From CAIYWZ01 sp964497925 (GTDB lineage: Bacteria; Pseudomonadota; Alphaproteobacteria; CAIYWZ01), in the NCBI GenBank assembly GCA_964497925.1, contig CAZCFE010000005.1, positions 22,157-86,156 of the forward strand: a DNA stretch of 64,000 nucleotides, in the 5' to 3' direction. This document shows positions 53,296 to 61,912 of the stretch, in pieces. A model generated the notes under the pieces. The model was given only the letters and a program-made list of their open reading frames with translations. It searched no databases and had not been told where the DNA came from. Position 1 is the stretch's first letter, and the number at the start of each line of letters is the position of its first letter. Position numbers and translations under genes: made by a program.

Positions 53296-54641
53296 TAGGA
53301 AATTCTCCCCTTTAATTTAGTCTTCTTCAAAAGCCCTTCATACTGATGAGCTAATAAATGGGAATGAACCTGAGCCACTGTATCCATCGTAACGCTCACA
53401 ACGATCAACAAGCTTGTTCCGCCAAAATAAAACGGAGCTGAAGATTGAGAAATGAAAATTTCAGGCATCACACACACAGCCGCAATATAAACCGCACCAA
53501 GAACGGTAACACGCGTTAAAACATAATCCAAATAATGAGCTGTTGCCTCTCCAGGGCGAATCCCCAAAACAAACCCGCCATTTTTTCTCAAATTTTCAGC
53601 AACATCTTGCGAGTTGAACATAATCGCAGTGTAAACAAATGCGAAAAATATAATCATCGTCAAGTAAATTGCGATATACAATGGCTGGCCATGCCCTAAA
53701 TATAACGCTATAGTTCCCAAGACCCCAGAAGAAGCCGTAGCTGAAAATCCTGTTAAGGTCGCTGGAAAGGACAGTAATGCACTAGCAAAAATTGGCGGTA
53801 TAACCCCGGCTGTATTGATTTTAAGAGGCAAATGAGAAGATTCTCCTCCAGACATCTTGCCGCCCATTTGACGTTTTGGGTATTGAATTGGTATCTTTCT
53901 TTGAGCTTTTTCCATAAAGATAATAAACAAAACCACAGCAGTGATCATTAAAACTAACATCAAAATAAATAAGACACTAATCGCGCCCGTTCTTCCAAGC
54001 TCCAATGTTCGAGCCACGGCGCCAAGAAGGCCTGAAACAATCCCTGCAAAAATAATTAAAGAAGTCCCTTGGCCAATTCCACGAGAAGTTATTTGTTCCC
54101 CAAGCCACACAAGAAATAAAGTTCCGCCAACAATGGACACAACAGAAGAAATGCGGAAAACAAAACCAGGGATCAAAACCGGCGAAACCCCCATTCCCCC
54201 TTGTGCATGTTCTAAACCAACAGACAGTGCATAGGCCTGCAACACGCCAAGAAAAACAGTTCCATATCTGGTGTACTGGTTAATTTTTTTACGTCCAGCT
54301 TCACCTTCCTTTTTCAACGCCTCAAGAGTTGGGGAAATGGTCGTAAAAAGCTGAATAATAATACTTGCAGAAATATAAGGAGCAAGCTGTAGAGCAAAAA
54401 TACTCATACGGCTTAAGGCCCCTCCAGAGAGAATATCGAACATCTCTAAGAAACCTTGGTTTCCTTTTGAGGCAATTTCTTGCATAATCTGAGGATCAAT
54501 CCCAGGCAAAGGTATGTATGACCCGAAACGGAAAATAACCAAAGCAAACAAAGTAAACCACAATCTTTTCTTCAATTCATGCGCATTTGAAAATGCTTTA
54601 AAGCTTACATTTGCCGCTAATTGTTCCGCTGCTGACGCCAT
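53295..54641 (-). CDS. secY: Protein translocase subunit SecY
   Basis: The channel of the Sec translocon, working with SecE, SecG and the SecA whose end lies at the start of this window. The 448 residues contain ten helices; seen are RFGSYIPLPGID in helix 1, the plug and helix 2 stretch GGALSRMSIFALQLAPYISASII, and the cytoplasmic loop RKIPIQYPKRQMGG (SecA and ribosome contact). Full length. It lies 12 bases after rplO and overlaps adk by one base. Confidence 0.98.
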   Translation of the reverse strand: MASAAEQLAANVSFKAFSNAHELKKRLWFTLFALVIFRFGSYIPLPGIDPQIMQEIASKGNQGFLEMFDILSGGALSRMSIFALQLAPYISASIIIQLFTTISPTLEALKKEGEAGRKKINQYTRYGTVFLGVLQAYALSVGLEHAQGGMGVSPVLIPGFVFRISSVVSIVGGTLFLVWLGEQITSRGIGQGTSLIIFAGIVSGLLGAVARTLELGRTGAISVLFILMLVLMITAVVLFIIFMEKAQRKIPIQYPKRQMGGKMSGGESSHLPLKINTAGVIPPIFASALLSFPATLTGFSATASSGVLGTIALYLGHGQPLYIAIYLTMIIFFAFVYTAIMFNSQDVAENLRKNGGFVLGIRPGEATAHYLDYVLTRVTVLGAVYIAAVCVMPEIFISQSSAPFYFGGTSLLIVVSVTMDTVAQVHSHLLAHQYEGLLKKTKLKGRIS

Positions 54642-54653
54642 ACTCTCACCTTC

Positions 54654-55118
54654 TTATTTTTTTGAATGAACTTCAACGCTTCCGCCTAGCTTGGACACAA
54701 CTTCAATAGCTGACTTTGTAGCCCCAGTAACCAGAATATTTACTTTTGATCTAAGCTCACCTTTTCCAAGAAGCCTAATACCATCAAGTAAACGTCTCAC
54801 AACACCTGTCTCAACCAACAAAGCTTCTGTGATCGGCTTAGAAATATCTAGTTTTCCAGAATCAATTGCAGCTTGAACAGTTTGCAAATTAATTTGCGCA
54901 TATTCTTTAGCAAAGATATTTGTAAAACCACGCTTTGGCAAACGCCTATAGAGCGGCATTTGACCACCTTCAAAACCACCAATAGCGACACCGCTTCTTG
55001 ATTTTTGACCTTTTTGCCCCTTGCCGCAAGTTTTACCAAGCCCGGAACCCACTCCACGACCGACACGCACGCGTGTTTTTGTCGCTCCAAAATTATCTTT
55101 AATTTCATTCAGCTTCAT
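54654..55118 (-). CDS. rplO: 50S ribosomal protein L15
   Basis: uL15, 154 residues. The N-terminal half is a Gly/Arg/Lys-rich extension that penetrates 23S rRNA (RVGRGVGSGLGKTCGKGQKG, then GFEGGQMPLYRRLPKRGF); the C-terminal domain ends in TKSAIEVVSKLGGSVEV. Typical length for the class. It is 11 bases after rpmD and 12 bases before secY. Confidence 0.98.
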   Translation of the reverse strand: MKLNEIKDNFGATKTRVRVGRGVGSGLGKTCGKGQKGQKSRSGVAIGGFEGGQMPLYRRLPKRGFTNIFAKEYAQINLQTVQAAIDSGKLDISKPITEALLVETGVVRRLLDGIRLLGKGELRSKVNILVTGATKSAIEVVSKLGGSVEVHSKK

Positions 55119-55129
55119 TGTAAAACCTC

Positions 55130-55327
55130 TTAATCTTTAATATGATCGACGCGGACCATATGCCTTACTTTATCAATCATCCCTCTCACAGAAGGAGTAT
55201 CCTCAAGAACACGTTGACGCGACATTTTGTTTAACCCCAAACCAATAAGTATGGCTCTTTGATAAGCTTGCCTTCTAATTGGGCTTCCTGTTTGCGTTAC
55301 GCAAATCATTTTTTGATCTTTATTCAT
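55130..55327 (-). CDS. rpmD: 50S ribosomal protein L30
   Basis: uL30, 65 residues. The core fold shows VTQTGSPIRRQAYQRAILIG followed by the helix LNKMSRQRVLEDTPSVRGM and the end VRHMVRVDHIKD. L30 is one of the least conserved proteins of the large subunit and is missing from some reduced genomes; here it is intact. It starts one base after rpsE. Confidence 0.97.
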   Translation of the reverse strand: MNKDQKMICVTQTGSPIRRQAYQRAILIGLGLNKMSRQRVLEDTPSVRGMIDKVRHMVRVDHIKD

Positions 55328-55328
55328 T

Positions 55329-55898
55329 TTACGCTCCTACAACTTCAGCTGATGCTGCAGCTTGATGACCATCACGACGAGCAATCAAATCTGTCACCTT
55401 TACACCACGTCTTGCAGCGACTGCGCGCGGAGAAGAAACGCTTCTCAATGCCTCAAAAGTTGCTCTTACCATATTATGCGGATTGGACGTTCCAACTGAT
55501 TTTGAAACGACATCATGCATTCCTAAAGCTTCAAAAATGGCACGCATCGCACCACCTGCAATAATTCCAGTACCTGGAACAGCTGCTCGAAGAACAACAT
55601 TTCCTGCACCAAAGCCACCCTTCACATCATGATGAAGCGTGCGCCCTTCCTTTAACGGGATTTTAATCATAGCTTTACGAGCTTTTTCTGTCGCTTTACG
55701 AACAGCATCAGGGACTTCTTTTGCTTTTCCTGTTCCGTAACCAACACGGCCTCTGCCGTCTCCCACTACCACCAAAGCGGAGAAACCAAATCTCTTACCG
55801 CCTTTTACTACTTTAGCTACGCGATTTACGCTTACTAATTTTTCAATTAAATCAGACTCTTCGCGAACAGCTTTTTCTGAATTTGGATTTCTTGACAT
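55329..55898 (-). CDS. rpsE: 30S ribosomal protein S5
   Basis: uS5, 189 residues, at the mRNA entry channel and a known accuracy (ram) site. Seen: the double-stranded RNA-binding part EKLVSVNRVAKVVKGGKRFG and FSALVVVGDGRGRVGYGTGKA, then VVLRAAVPGTGIIAGG and SVGTSNPHNMVRATFEAL. The C-terminal 20 residues are an alphaproteobacterial extension. It lies 17 bases after rplR and one base before rpmD. Confidence 0.98.
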   Translation of the reverse strand: MSRNPNSEKAVREESDLIEKLVSVNRVAKVVKGGKRFGFSALVVVGDGRGRVGYGTGKAKEVPDAVRKATEKARKAMIKIPLKEGRTLHHDVKGGFGAGNVVLRAAVPGTGIIAGGAMRAIFEALGMHDVVSKSVGTSNPHNMVRATFEALRSVSSPRAVAARRGVKVTDLIARRDGHQAAASAEVVGA

Positions 55899-55915
55899 TC
55901 TACTATTTCCTTAAT

Positions 55916-56278
55916 TTAGAATACTAACCCATGTTCTCTAGCTGCATCAGCAAGAGCTTTAACACGACCATGATACAAATAACCACCTCTATCAAAAATG
56001 ATCTCTTTTGCGCCTTTTTCGATTGCACGCTTTGCGATCAATTTTCCAACTTCAGCAGCCGCGGCCTTATCGCCACCAGTTTTCAAAGTTGCACTCAATT
56101 CTTTATCCACGGTTGAAGCGGATACGATTGTCGCTCTTTTAGCATCATCGATCAATTGAGCATAGATGTTTTTGTTCGAGCGAAAGACAGATAATCTCAA
56201 TTTCCCATTGGCCGCAGCACGCAATCTGATTCTAACACGAGATTGCCTGCGATAAAAATTTTCTTTTATTTTCTTCAT
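55916..56278 (-). CDS. rplR: 50S ribosomal protein L18
   Basis: uL18, 120 residues, binds 5S rRNA in the central protuberance. A basic N-terminal helix (RRQSRVRIRLRAAANGKLRL) precedes the conserved SVFRSNKNIYAQLIDD, AKRAIEKGAKEIIFDRGGYL and the closing HGRVKALADAAREHGLVF. Normal size for the family. It is nine bases after rplF. Confidence 0.98.
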   Translation of the reverse strand: MKKIKENFYRRQSRVRIRLRAAANGKLRLSVFRSNKNIYAQLIDDAKRATIVSASTVDKELSATLKTGGDKAAAAEVGKLIAKRAIEKGAKEIIFDRGGYLYHGRVKALADAAREHGLVF

Positions 56279-56287
56279 AACACCCTA

Positions 56288-56821
56288 CTATTTCTTCTTA
56301 CCTTCTTTACGCAAAACAAATTCGTTTTCGCGCTTGATACCCTTGCCCTTATATGGTTCCGGCGGTCTGTAGCTACGAATAACCGCAGCCACTTGGCCAA
56401 TAACTTGCTTGTTAGATCCAGAAATAGAAATCGCTGTTGGCTTTTCACACTTAATAGAAACACCTGCTGGTGGTTCAAATCTAACATCATGACTGTACCC
56501 AAGCTGCAAAACCAAAATTTTTCCTTCCATCGCAGCACGATAACCAACACCATTAATTTCAAGATTCATAGTGTATCCTTTTGACACACCGTGAACCATA
56601 TTGCTAATTAACGCTCTTGTTGTTCCCCACATAGTGCGGCCTGTTTTATCCTTAATTTTAGGATTCACCAAAACCGAACCATTTTCAATCTGAATAACAA
56701 CTGCATCAGAAACGCCATAAACAAGTTCCCCAAGAGGCCCCTTGGCCTTGAAGATTCCATTATCAAGCTTACATTCAACTCCTGCGGGAATGCTTACCGG
56801 TAATTTTCCTACACGTGACAT
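56288..56821 (-). CDS. rplF: 50S ribosomal protein L6
   Basis: uL6, 177 residues, near the factor-binding site. The start at 56821 gives the standard N-terminus MSRVGKLPVSIPAGV; an upstream in-frame ATG adds 22 residues that overlap rpsH and are not part of the family. Seen: the two repeated folds, including VLVNPKIKDKTGRTMWGTTR, and the motif SGSNKQVIGQVAA followed by RPPEPYKGKGIK. It is 13 bases after rpsH. Confidence 0.98.
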   Translation of the reverse strand: MSRVGKLPVSIPAGVECKLDNGIFKAKGPLGELVYGVSDAVVIQIENGSVLVNPKIKDKTGRTMWGTTRALISNMVHGVSKGYTMNLEINGVGYRAAMEGKILVLQLGYSHDVRFEPPAGVSIKCEKPTAISISGSNKQVIGQVAAVIRSYRPPEPYKGKGIKRENEFVLRKEGKKK

Positions 56822-56834
56822 TTTCACCCCACCC

Positions 56835-57233
56835 TTAAAATACGTTGCACAAGATTTCGCCGCCAACATTGGCTTTTCTAGCTTCATGATCAGCCATCAC
56901 ACCACGTGGAGTTGATAAAATTGAGATACCCAATCCGTTATAGAACTTTGGCAATTCTTTAACCCCAGAATAAACACGACGACCAGGTTTGGACACGCGC
57001 TTAACTTCATGAATCGCAGGTTGACCATCTTGATACTTCAATTCAATTACGATTTCTTCAATATTTTTTCTAATTTCTTTTACACTATACTCGCGAATAA
57101 AGCCTTCAGACTTTAAAACGTCCAAAACCATTCTTCTAAGATTAGAATTTGGGCAGTGAACCACACTGTGACGAGCCTTGTGAGCATTTCGGATACGAGT
57201 TAACATATCTCCGATTGGATCATTAAAAGACAT
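56835..57233 (-). CDS. rpsH: 30S ribosomal protein S8
   Basis: uS8, 132 residues, a primary 16S rRNA binder; in Escherichia coli it also represses the spc operon by binding its mRNA. Seen: DPIGDMLTRIRNAHKARH, the middle RVSKPGRRVYSGVKELP, and the C-terminal GLGISILSTPRGVMADHEA. The same feedback may act here but no mRNA site was identified. It lies 12 bases after rpsN. Confidence 0.98.
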   Translation of the reverse strand: MSFNDPIGDMLTRIRNAHKARHSVVHCPNSNLRRMVLDVLKSEGFIREYSVKEIRKNIEEIVIELKYQDGQPAIHEVKRVSKPGRRVYSGVKELPKFYNGLGISILSTPRGVMADHEARKANVGGEILCNVF

Positions 57234-57245
57234 ATTTTAACTCCC

Positions 57246-57551
57246 TTACCAACTTGACTTTACGATACCTGGGATCATACCATTTGATGCCAGATCTCTA
57301 AAAGCTATACGACTTAGCTTAAATTTTCTATAAACGCCTCTTGAACGCCCTGTCAACTCGCAACGATTACGAATTCGAACTTTTGCAGAGTTTCTAGAGA
57401 TTTCAGAAAGTTTTATAACTGCTTTGAATCTTTCTTCAGCAGGAACTTGCTTATCCATAATCACGGATTTGAGCTTAGCCCTTGCGATTTCCTTTCCGGA
57501 AACCATTCTTCTGCGACGATTGTTTTTTTCAACAGAACTTAATTTTGACAT
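57246..57551 (-). CDS. rpsN: 30S ribosomal protein S14 (zinc-free type)
   Basis: uS14, 101 residues, the long form without the CxxC pairs of zinc-type S14. Seen: NRRRRMVSGKEIARAKLK, then RNRCELTGRSRGVYRKFKLS and RIAFRDLASNGMIPGIVKSSW at the end (with only one cysteine). The protein is in the 30S head. It is 12 bases after rplE and in the usual spc position. Confidence 0.98.
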   Translation of the reverse strand: MSKLSSVEKNNRRRRMVSGKEIARAKLKSVIMDKQVPAEERFKAVIKLSEISRNSAKVRIRNRCELTGRSRGVYRKFKLSRIAFRDLASNGMIPGIVKSSW

Positions 57552-57563
57552 ACTTTCCTCACT

Positions 57564-58103
57564 TTACTTTATAAAAGGCATGTTAAAGCCTTTGAGCAAA
57601 GCTCTGGCTTCATCATCAGTTTTTGCAGTCGTAACAATAACAATGTCCATACCGCGAACCTGATCAATTTTATCATAATCAATTTCAGGAAAAATTAATT
57701 GCTCTTTAATACCAAAAGCATAGTTACCATTACCATCAAATCCTTTGGGAGAAACACCACGGAAATCTCGAATTCTAGGCATAGCAATATTAACAAGACG
57801 ATCTAAAAATTCAAACATTTTAGCTTTTCTTAAAGTTACCTTCACACCTAAGGCCATACCTTCACGCACCTTAAACCCGGCGATACTTTTCTTTGCCTTT
57901 GTCACAACAGGCTTTTGACCTGAAATCAAAGTCATATCAGCTACCGCAAATTGAATTTTCTTGCTATCACCTACAGCATCTCCAACTCCCATGTTTAGGA
58001 CGATTTTTTCAATACGGGGTGTAGAGAATGCATTTTTATAACCAAATTCTTTAATCAAGGCTGGCTTAATCACATTTTCAAAATTTTCTTTTAAACGTGT
58101 CAT
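57564..58103 (-). CDS. rplE: 50S ribosomal protein L5
   Basis: uL5, 179 residues, binds 5S rRNA and touches the P-site tRNA. The ATG at 58103 gives MTRLKENFENVIKPAL, the usual beginning; earlier in-frame ATGs lie inside rplX. Seen: PRIEKIVLNMGVGDAVGD, KPVVTKAKKSIAGFKVREG and GISPKG-like DFRGVSPKGFDGNGNYAFG. It starts one base after rplX. Confidence 0.98.
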   Translation of the reverse strand: MTRLKENFENVIKPALIKEFGYKNAFSTPRIEKIVLNMGVGDAVGDSKKIQFAVADMTLISGQKPVVTKAKKSIAGFKVREGMALGVKVTLRKAKMFEFLDRLVNIAMPRIRDFRGVSPKGFDGNGNYAFGIKEQLIFPEIDYDKIDQVRGMDIVIVTTAKTDDEARALLKGFNMPFIK

Positions 58104-58104
58104 T

Positions 58105-58440
58105 TTAAGCTCCTTGTGCAATAATTTGGGCGCCGGTTTTTTTAGAAACGCGAACTTTTTGACCATCTTTAACTTCGACGCCAACACGCGTTGGCTTATT
58201 TACTGTGGGATCAATCAACATAACATTTGACACATGGATAGATGACTCTTTTGAAATAATTCCACCAGAAGGATTTTCTCTGTTTGCCTTCATGTGACGC
58301 TTGACCATCATTACGCCCTCAACGATCAATCTGTCATCTTCACGTAACACTCTAGAAACTTTTCCTTGTTTCCCTTTATCCTTACCAGTTATAACTTGAA
58401 CGAGATCTCCTTTTCGGATTCTCCAACGACGTTTTTCCAT
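58105..58440 (-). CDS. rplX: 50S ribosomal protein L24
   Basis: uL24, 111 residues, an assembly initiator near the tunnel exit. The KOW motif is visible as RKGDLVQVITGKDKGKQGKV, followed by VEGVMMVKRHMKAN. The C-terminal part carries the family strand PTRVGVEVKDGQKVRVSKK. It overlaps rplN by one base and rplE follows after one base. Confidence 0.98.
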   Translation of the reverse strand: MEKRRWRIRKGDLVQVITGKDKGKQGKVSRVLREDDRLIVEGVMMVKRHMKANRENPSGGIISKESSIHVSNVMLIDPTVNKPTRVGVEVKDGQKVRVSKKTGAQIIAQGA

Positions 58441-58808
58441 TATAATACCTCCGGCGCTAATGAAATAATCTTCATATATCCTTTTCCTCGCAATTCACGA
58501 GTCACAGGACCAAAAATACGTGTTCCAATTGGCTCACCCTGCTTATTAATAAGCACAGCGGCATTCACATCAAAACGAATAGCTGAACCGTCAGATCTTT
58601 TTACAGCCTGAGCAGTACGCACGATCACAGCACGAAGAACATCGCCCTTCTTAACACGACCTTGCGGGATAGCATCTTTGACAGAAACAACAATCACGTC
58701 ACCAACGCTTGCGTTCTTTCTTTTGCTTCCACCAAGCACTTTGATGCACTGGACCCGACGAGCACCGGAGTTATCTGCAACATCCAGGTTAGTTTGCATC
58801 TGAATCAT
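58440..58808 (-). CDS. rplN: 50S ribosomal protein L14
   Basis: uL14, 122 residues, at the subunit interface (bridge B8) and the docking site of the silencing factor RsfS. Seen: MIQMQTNLDVADNSGARRV, GDVIVVSVKDAIPQGRVKKG, and the loop RTAQAVKRSDGSAIRFD, then GTRIFGPVTRELR. It lies 28 bases after rpsQ and is the most conserved of the cluster. Confidence 0.99.
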   Translation of the reverse strand: MIQMQTNLDVADNSGARRVQCIKVLGGSKRKNASVGDVIVVSVKDAIPQGRVKKGDVLRAVIVRTAQAVKRSDGSAIRFDVNAAVLINKQGEPIGTRIFGPVTRELRGKGYMKIISLAPEVL

Positions 58809-58836
58809 AGTAATACCTCTTAAATATTATTAAAAA

Positions 58837-59085
58837 TTAATTTGAAACGATTTGTTCTTCAACAAACGTTTCCCAGCATTTTGTCTTGGAAATTGGCCTG
58901 CACTCACGAATACGAACAATTTCTCCAATCTTATACTGGTTGTTTTCATCATGAGCCGAAAATTTCTTCGACTTTGTGATATACTTCTTGTAAACCGGAT
59001 GTTCAACGCGACGCTGAACCCTGACTACAATCGTCTTATCGCCCTTATCACTAACAACGACACCTTGTAAAATACGACGTGGCAT
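58837..59085 (-). CDS. rpsQ: 30S ribosomal protein S17
   Basis: uS17, 82 residues, an early-binding OB-fold protein of the 30S body. Seen: RILQGVVVSDKGDKTIVVRV, HPVYKKYITKSKKFSAHDE, and GEIVRIRECRPISKTKCW. Normal length. It lies 18 bases after rpmC; the fold and position are those of the standard spc/S10 boundary. Confidence 0.98.
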   Translation of the reverse strand: MPRRILQGVVVSDKGDKTIVVRVQRRVEHPVYKKYITKSKKFSAHDENNQYKIGEIVRIRECRPISKTKCWETFVEEQIVSN

Positions 59086-59103
59086 ATAACCTCTCCTTTT
59101 CCT

Positions 59104-59298
59104 TTAACTGCTCTTACGCATAACTGTCTGTAAAGTCTTAATACGCGCAATTGTCTTTTTTGTCAAACGAAATTTAGAAGAATTTACATCTCCGCCCGTG
59201 GCTCTTTGAAATCTCAAGGCCATCAACTCTTTTTTACAATCCAGCAAAACCTTTTGTAAAGTTCCTGAATCCTTTGTTTTTAAATCAGCAAATTTCAT
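59104..59298 (-). CDS. rpmC: 50S ribosomal protein L29
   Basis: uL29, 64 residues, two long helices next to the tunnel exit where trigger factor and SRP bind. The ATG at 59298 gives MKFADLKTKDSGTLQKVL, the normal start; an upstream in-frame ATG overlaps rplP. The second helix contains LMALRFQRATGGDVNSSKFR and ends in RIKTLQTVM. It starts one base after rplP. Confidence 0.97.
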   Translation of the reverse strand: MKFADLKTKDSGTLQKVLLDCKKELMALRFQRATGGDVNSSKFRLTKKTIARIKTLQTVMRKSS

Positions 59299-59299
59299 T

Positions 59300-59719
59300 T
59301 TATGCCTCCATTCCAAGTCTTGTTACAAATCTTGTTTGAATCGGAAGTTTCGCGGATGCTAACTCAAAAGCTCTTTTAGCTAAATCAGGAGCAACGCCAT
59401 CTAATTCAAAAAGAATACGGCCAGGTTTTACACGGCAAACCCAGAATTCTGGGGTCCCTTTACCACTTCCCATACGAACCTCAGCAGGTTTTCTTGAAAC
59501 TGGAACATCTGGGAAAATTCGAATCCAGACTCTTCCTGCACGACGAATATACCTAGTAATAGCTCGACGAGCAGATTCAATTTGACGAGCAGTAATACGC
59601 GCCGGTTCAACAGCCTTTAATCCATATGCCCCAAAATTCAAATCCGTGCCGCCTTTTGCTAAACCGTGGATACGACCTTTGTGAGCTTTTCTATATTTTG
59701 TACGCTTTGGACTTAACAT
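59300..59719 (-). CDS. rplP: 50S ribosomal protein L16
   Basis: uL16, 139 residues, close to the peptidyl-transferase centre and A-site tRNA. Seen: MLSPKRTKYRKAHKGRIHG, GAYGLKAVEPARITARQIES, then RAGRVWIRIFPDVPVSRKP and RMGSGKGTPEFWVCRVKPG. The conserved Arg in the P-loop-like MGSGKG region is the hydroxylation site in some bacteria. It lies 11 bases after rpsC. Confidence 0.99.
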   Translation of the reverse strand: MLSPKRTKYRKAHKGRIHGLAKGGTDLNFGAYGLKAVEPARITARQIESARRAITRYIRRAGRVWIRIFPDVPVSRKPAEVRMGSGKGTPEFWVCRVKPGRILFELDGVAPDLAKRAFELASAKLPIQTRFVTRLGMEA

Positions 59720-59730
59720 TTCCTACACCT

Positions 59731-60402
59731 TTAATTCTTTGAATCTTGTGCACGCTTGTCCTTAGCCATAGGATCATGCACCATAATTTCACCCTTGAAA
59801 ATCCAAACCTTAACACCATTGGCACCATAAGTGGTTTGCGCTGTTCCAACTCCATAATCAATATCTGCACGCAAAGTATGCAATGGGACTCTGCCTTCAC
59901 GACTCCATTCCATTCTCGCAATTTCAGCGCCACCCAAGCGTCCAGAACAATTCACTCGAATCCCAAGAGCGCCGAGCTTCATAGCTGTTTGGATAGAACG
60001 CTTCATCGCACGACGAAAGTTAACACGTCTTTCTAATTGCTGTGCGATACCTTCAGCTACCAATTTAGCATCTAATTCTGGCTTACGGACTTCTACGATA
60101 TTCAAACTGACTTCTGCCCCAGCTATTTTGGAAAGATCAGACTTTAGTTTATCAATATCAGCTCCTTTCTTCCCAATAATGACGCCTGGCTTAGATGTGT
60201 AAATCGTAACGCGGGCTTTTTTTGCCGGCCTTTCAATGACAACTCTTGAAATTCCGGATTGCCCCAGAGTTTCAAATATATATTTTCTCAAGCGCAAGTC
60301 TTGATGAAGAAGATCCGCATAGTCTTTCTTAGCAAACCAGCGCGAATCCCAGGTCCTGTTAATTCCTACACGAAGACCTATTGGATTTACTTTTTGTCCC
60401 AT
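59731..60402 (-). CDS. rpsC: 30S ribosomal protein S3
   Basis: uS3, 223 residues, lines the mRNA entry with helicase activity. Seen: MGQKVNPIGLRVGINRTWDS, the KH domain with KPGVIIGKKGADIDKLKSDL, and the C-terminal GCSGRLGGAEIAR-like NCSGRLGGAEIARMEWSREG. A basic tail follows the conserved domain. It is 12 bases after rplV. Confidence 0.99.
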   Translation of the reverse strand: MGQKVNPIGLRVGINRTWDSRWFAKKDYADLLHQDLRLRKYIFETLGQSGISRVVIERPAKKARVTIYTSKPGVIIGKKGADIDKLKSDLSKIAGAEVSLNIVEVRKPELDAKLVAEGIAQQLERRVNFRRAMKRSIQTAMKLGALGIRVNCSGRLGGAEIARMEWSREGRVPLHTLRADIDYGVGTAQTTYGANGVKVWIFKGEIMVHDPMAKDKRAQDSKN

Positions 60403-60414
60403 TTCATACTCCCC

Positions 60415-60786
60415 TTACGCCATTTCCGTCACAACGAATGTGAGGTTGCTAAATTGTTTCTTGATGCTTCCTGCACGACCTTTTGCACGTGGCTGATGTC
60501 TCTTTAGAATAAACTCTCTACCAACCCAAGCCTGAGTCACAAATAAGCGATCTACATCTAAGTTATGATTGTTTTCCGCATTTGCGATCACTGACCATAA
60601 TGCTTTTTTAACATCCACAGCAATTCTCTTCTTACAAAATGAAAGCTGTGCAAGAGCTTCCCCAACTGGTTTTCCGCGAACCAAATCCACGACCAATCCC
60701 AATTTTTGAGGAGAAACCCTGATAGATTTCAGCACTGTTTTTGCTGCCCAACTTGGCAATCTTTCTGTTGAATGTGCTCTACTCAT
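60415..60786 (-). CDS. rplV: 50S ribosomal protein L22
   Basis: uL22, 123 residues; its hairpin reaches into the exit tunnel and mutations there give macrolide resistance. Seen: SIRVSPQKLGLVVDLVRGKP, ALWSVIANAENNHNLDVDRL, and the hairpin region KRHQPRAKGRAGSIKKQFS. The start is 12 bases after rpsS minus the small overlap of signals; the coding gap is three bases. Confidence 0.98.
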   Translation of the reverse strand: MSRAHSTERLPSWAAKTVLKSIRVSPQKLGLVVDLVRGKPVGEALAQLSFCKKRIAVDVKKALWSVIANAENNHNLDVDRLFVTQAWVGREFILKRHQPRAKGRAGSIKKQFSNLTFVVTEMA

Positions 60787-60789
60787 TTT

Positions 60790-61065
60790 TTACCTCTTCG
60801 CTTTCTTATCGGCCCCATGACCGTAATAAGTTCTTGTTGGTGAAAATTCACCAAACTTATGACCAATCATGTGCTCTGTCACAGAGACAGGAATGAATTT
60901 ATGGCCATTATAAACCCCAAATGTTAAACCAACAAACTGAGGTAAAATCGTTGAACGTCTTGACCAAATTTTAATAATCTCACGACGACCCGATGCACGC
61001 GACGTATCTGCCTTCTTGATAAGGTATCCATCAATGAAAGGACCTTTCCATACTGATCTTGCCAC
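60790..61065 (-). CDS. rpsS: 30S ribosomal protein S19
   Basis: uS19, 91 residues, in the 30S head beside S13 and contacting the A-site tRNA. Seen: MARSVWKGPFIDGYLIKKAD, IIKIWSRRSTILPQFVGLTF, VYNGHKFIPVSVTEHMIGHK and the end FGEFSPTRTYYGHGADKKAK. Full length. It is 22 bases after rplB. Confidence 0.99.
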   Translation of the reverse strand: MARSVWKGPFIDGYLIKKADTSRASGRREIIKIWSRRSTILPQFVGLTFGVYNGHKFIPVSVTEHMIGHKFGEFSPTRTYYGHGADKKAKR

Positions 61066-61087
61066 TTTAGTTACTCCCTATACAATA

Positions 61088-61912
61088 TTACTTTTGACGC
61101 TTACGAATGATGTACTTTGAGGTACTCTTATTCTTGCGTGTCTTTTTACCTTTAGTTGAGATACCCCATGGCGTAACTGGATGACGTCCACCGGATGTCT
61201 TACCTTCACCACCACCGTGTGGATGGTCTACCGGGTTCATCGCAACCCCTCTAACAGATGGTCTACGGCCGAGCCAGCGAGAACGACCTGCCTTTCCAGA
61301 ATTCACGTTTTTTTGATCTGGATTGGAAACAGCTCCAACAGTAGCACAACACTCAGAGCGTACAACACGAAGCTCTCCAGAAGGCATCTTTAACTGAGCA
61401 TAAGCCCCATCACGACCAACAATCTGAACATAAGATCCTGCAGAACGAGCCATTTGCCCACCTTTTCCAACCTTTAATTCAACATTGTGAACAATTGTTC
61501 CAACTGGGATGTTTTTCAAAGGAAGGCTGTTGCCTGGCTTAATATCAACCTTATCTCCAGAAATCAATCTGTCTCCAACCTTAAGTCTTTGTGGCGCAAT
61601 GATATAATTTACTTCACCATCATCATACTTTATCAAAGCAATGAATGCTGTACGATTTGGATCGTATTCCAGTCTTTCAACTGTTGCAAATACATCTTTT
61701 TTTGTACGCATAAAATCGATAATACGATATCTCTTTTTATGACCCCCACCAATGTGACGAGCAGTAATGCGACCATGATTGTTTCGACCACCGCTTTTTT
61801 TCAAGCCTACAGTCAAGGCTTTGAATGGTTTTCCTTTCCACAATTCAGCCTTACAAACAAGAACAAGATGCCTTCTTGATGGCGTGGTTGGATTAAACGT
61901 TTTTATGCTCAT
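61088..61912 (-). CDS. rplB: 50S ribosomal protein L2
   Basis: uL2, 274 residues, needed for subunit joining and peptidyl-transferase assembly. Seen: KSGGRNNHGRITARHIGGGH, the SH3-like part VGTIVHNVELKVGKGGQMAR, and the universally conserved segment GVAMNPVDHPHGGGEGKTSG containing the functional His. The basic tail KKTRKNKSTSKYIIRKRQK is normal. It overlaps rplW by four bases. Confidence 0.99.
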   Translation of the reverse strand: MSIKTFNPTTPSRRHLVLVCKAELWKGKPFKALTVGLKKSGGRNNHGRITARHIGGGHKKRYRIIDFMRTKKDVFATVERLEYDPNRTAFIALIKYDDGEVNYIIAPQRLKVGDRLISGDKVDIKPGNSLPLKNIPVGTIVHNVELKVGKGGQMARSAGSYVQIVGRDGAYAQLKMPSGELRVVRSECCATVGAVSNPDQKNVNSGKAGRSRWLGRRPSVRGVAMNPVDHPHGGGEGKTSGGRHPVTPWGISTKGKKTRKNKSTSKYIIRKRQK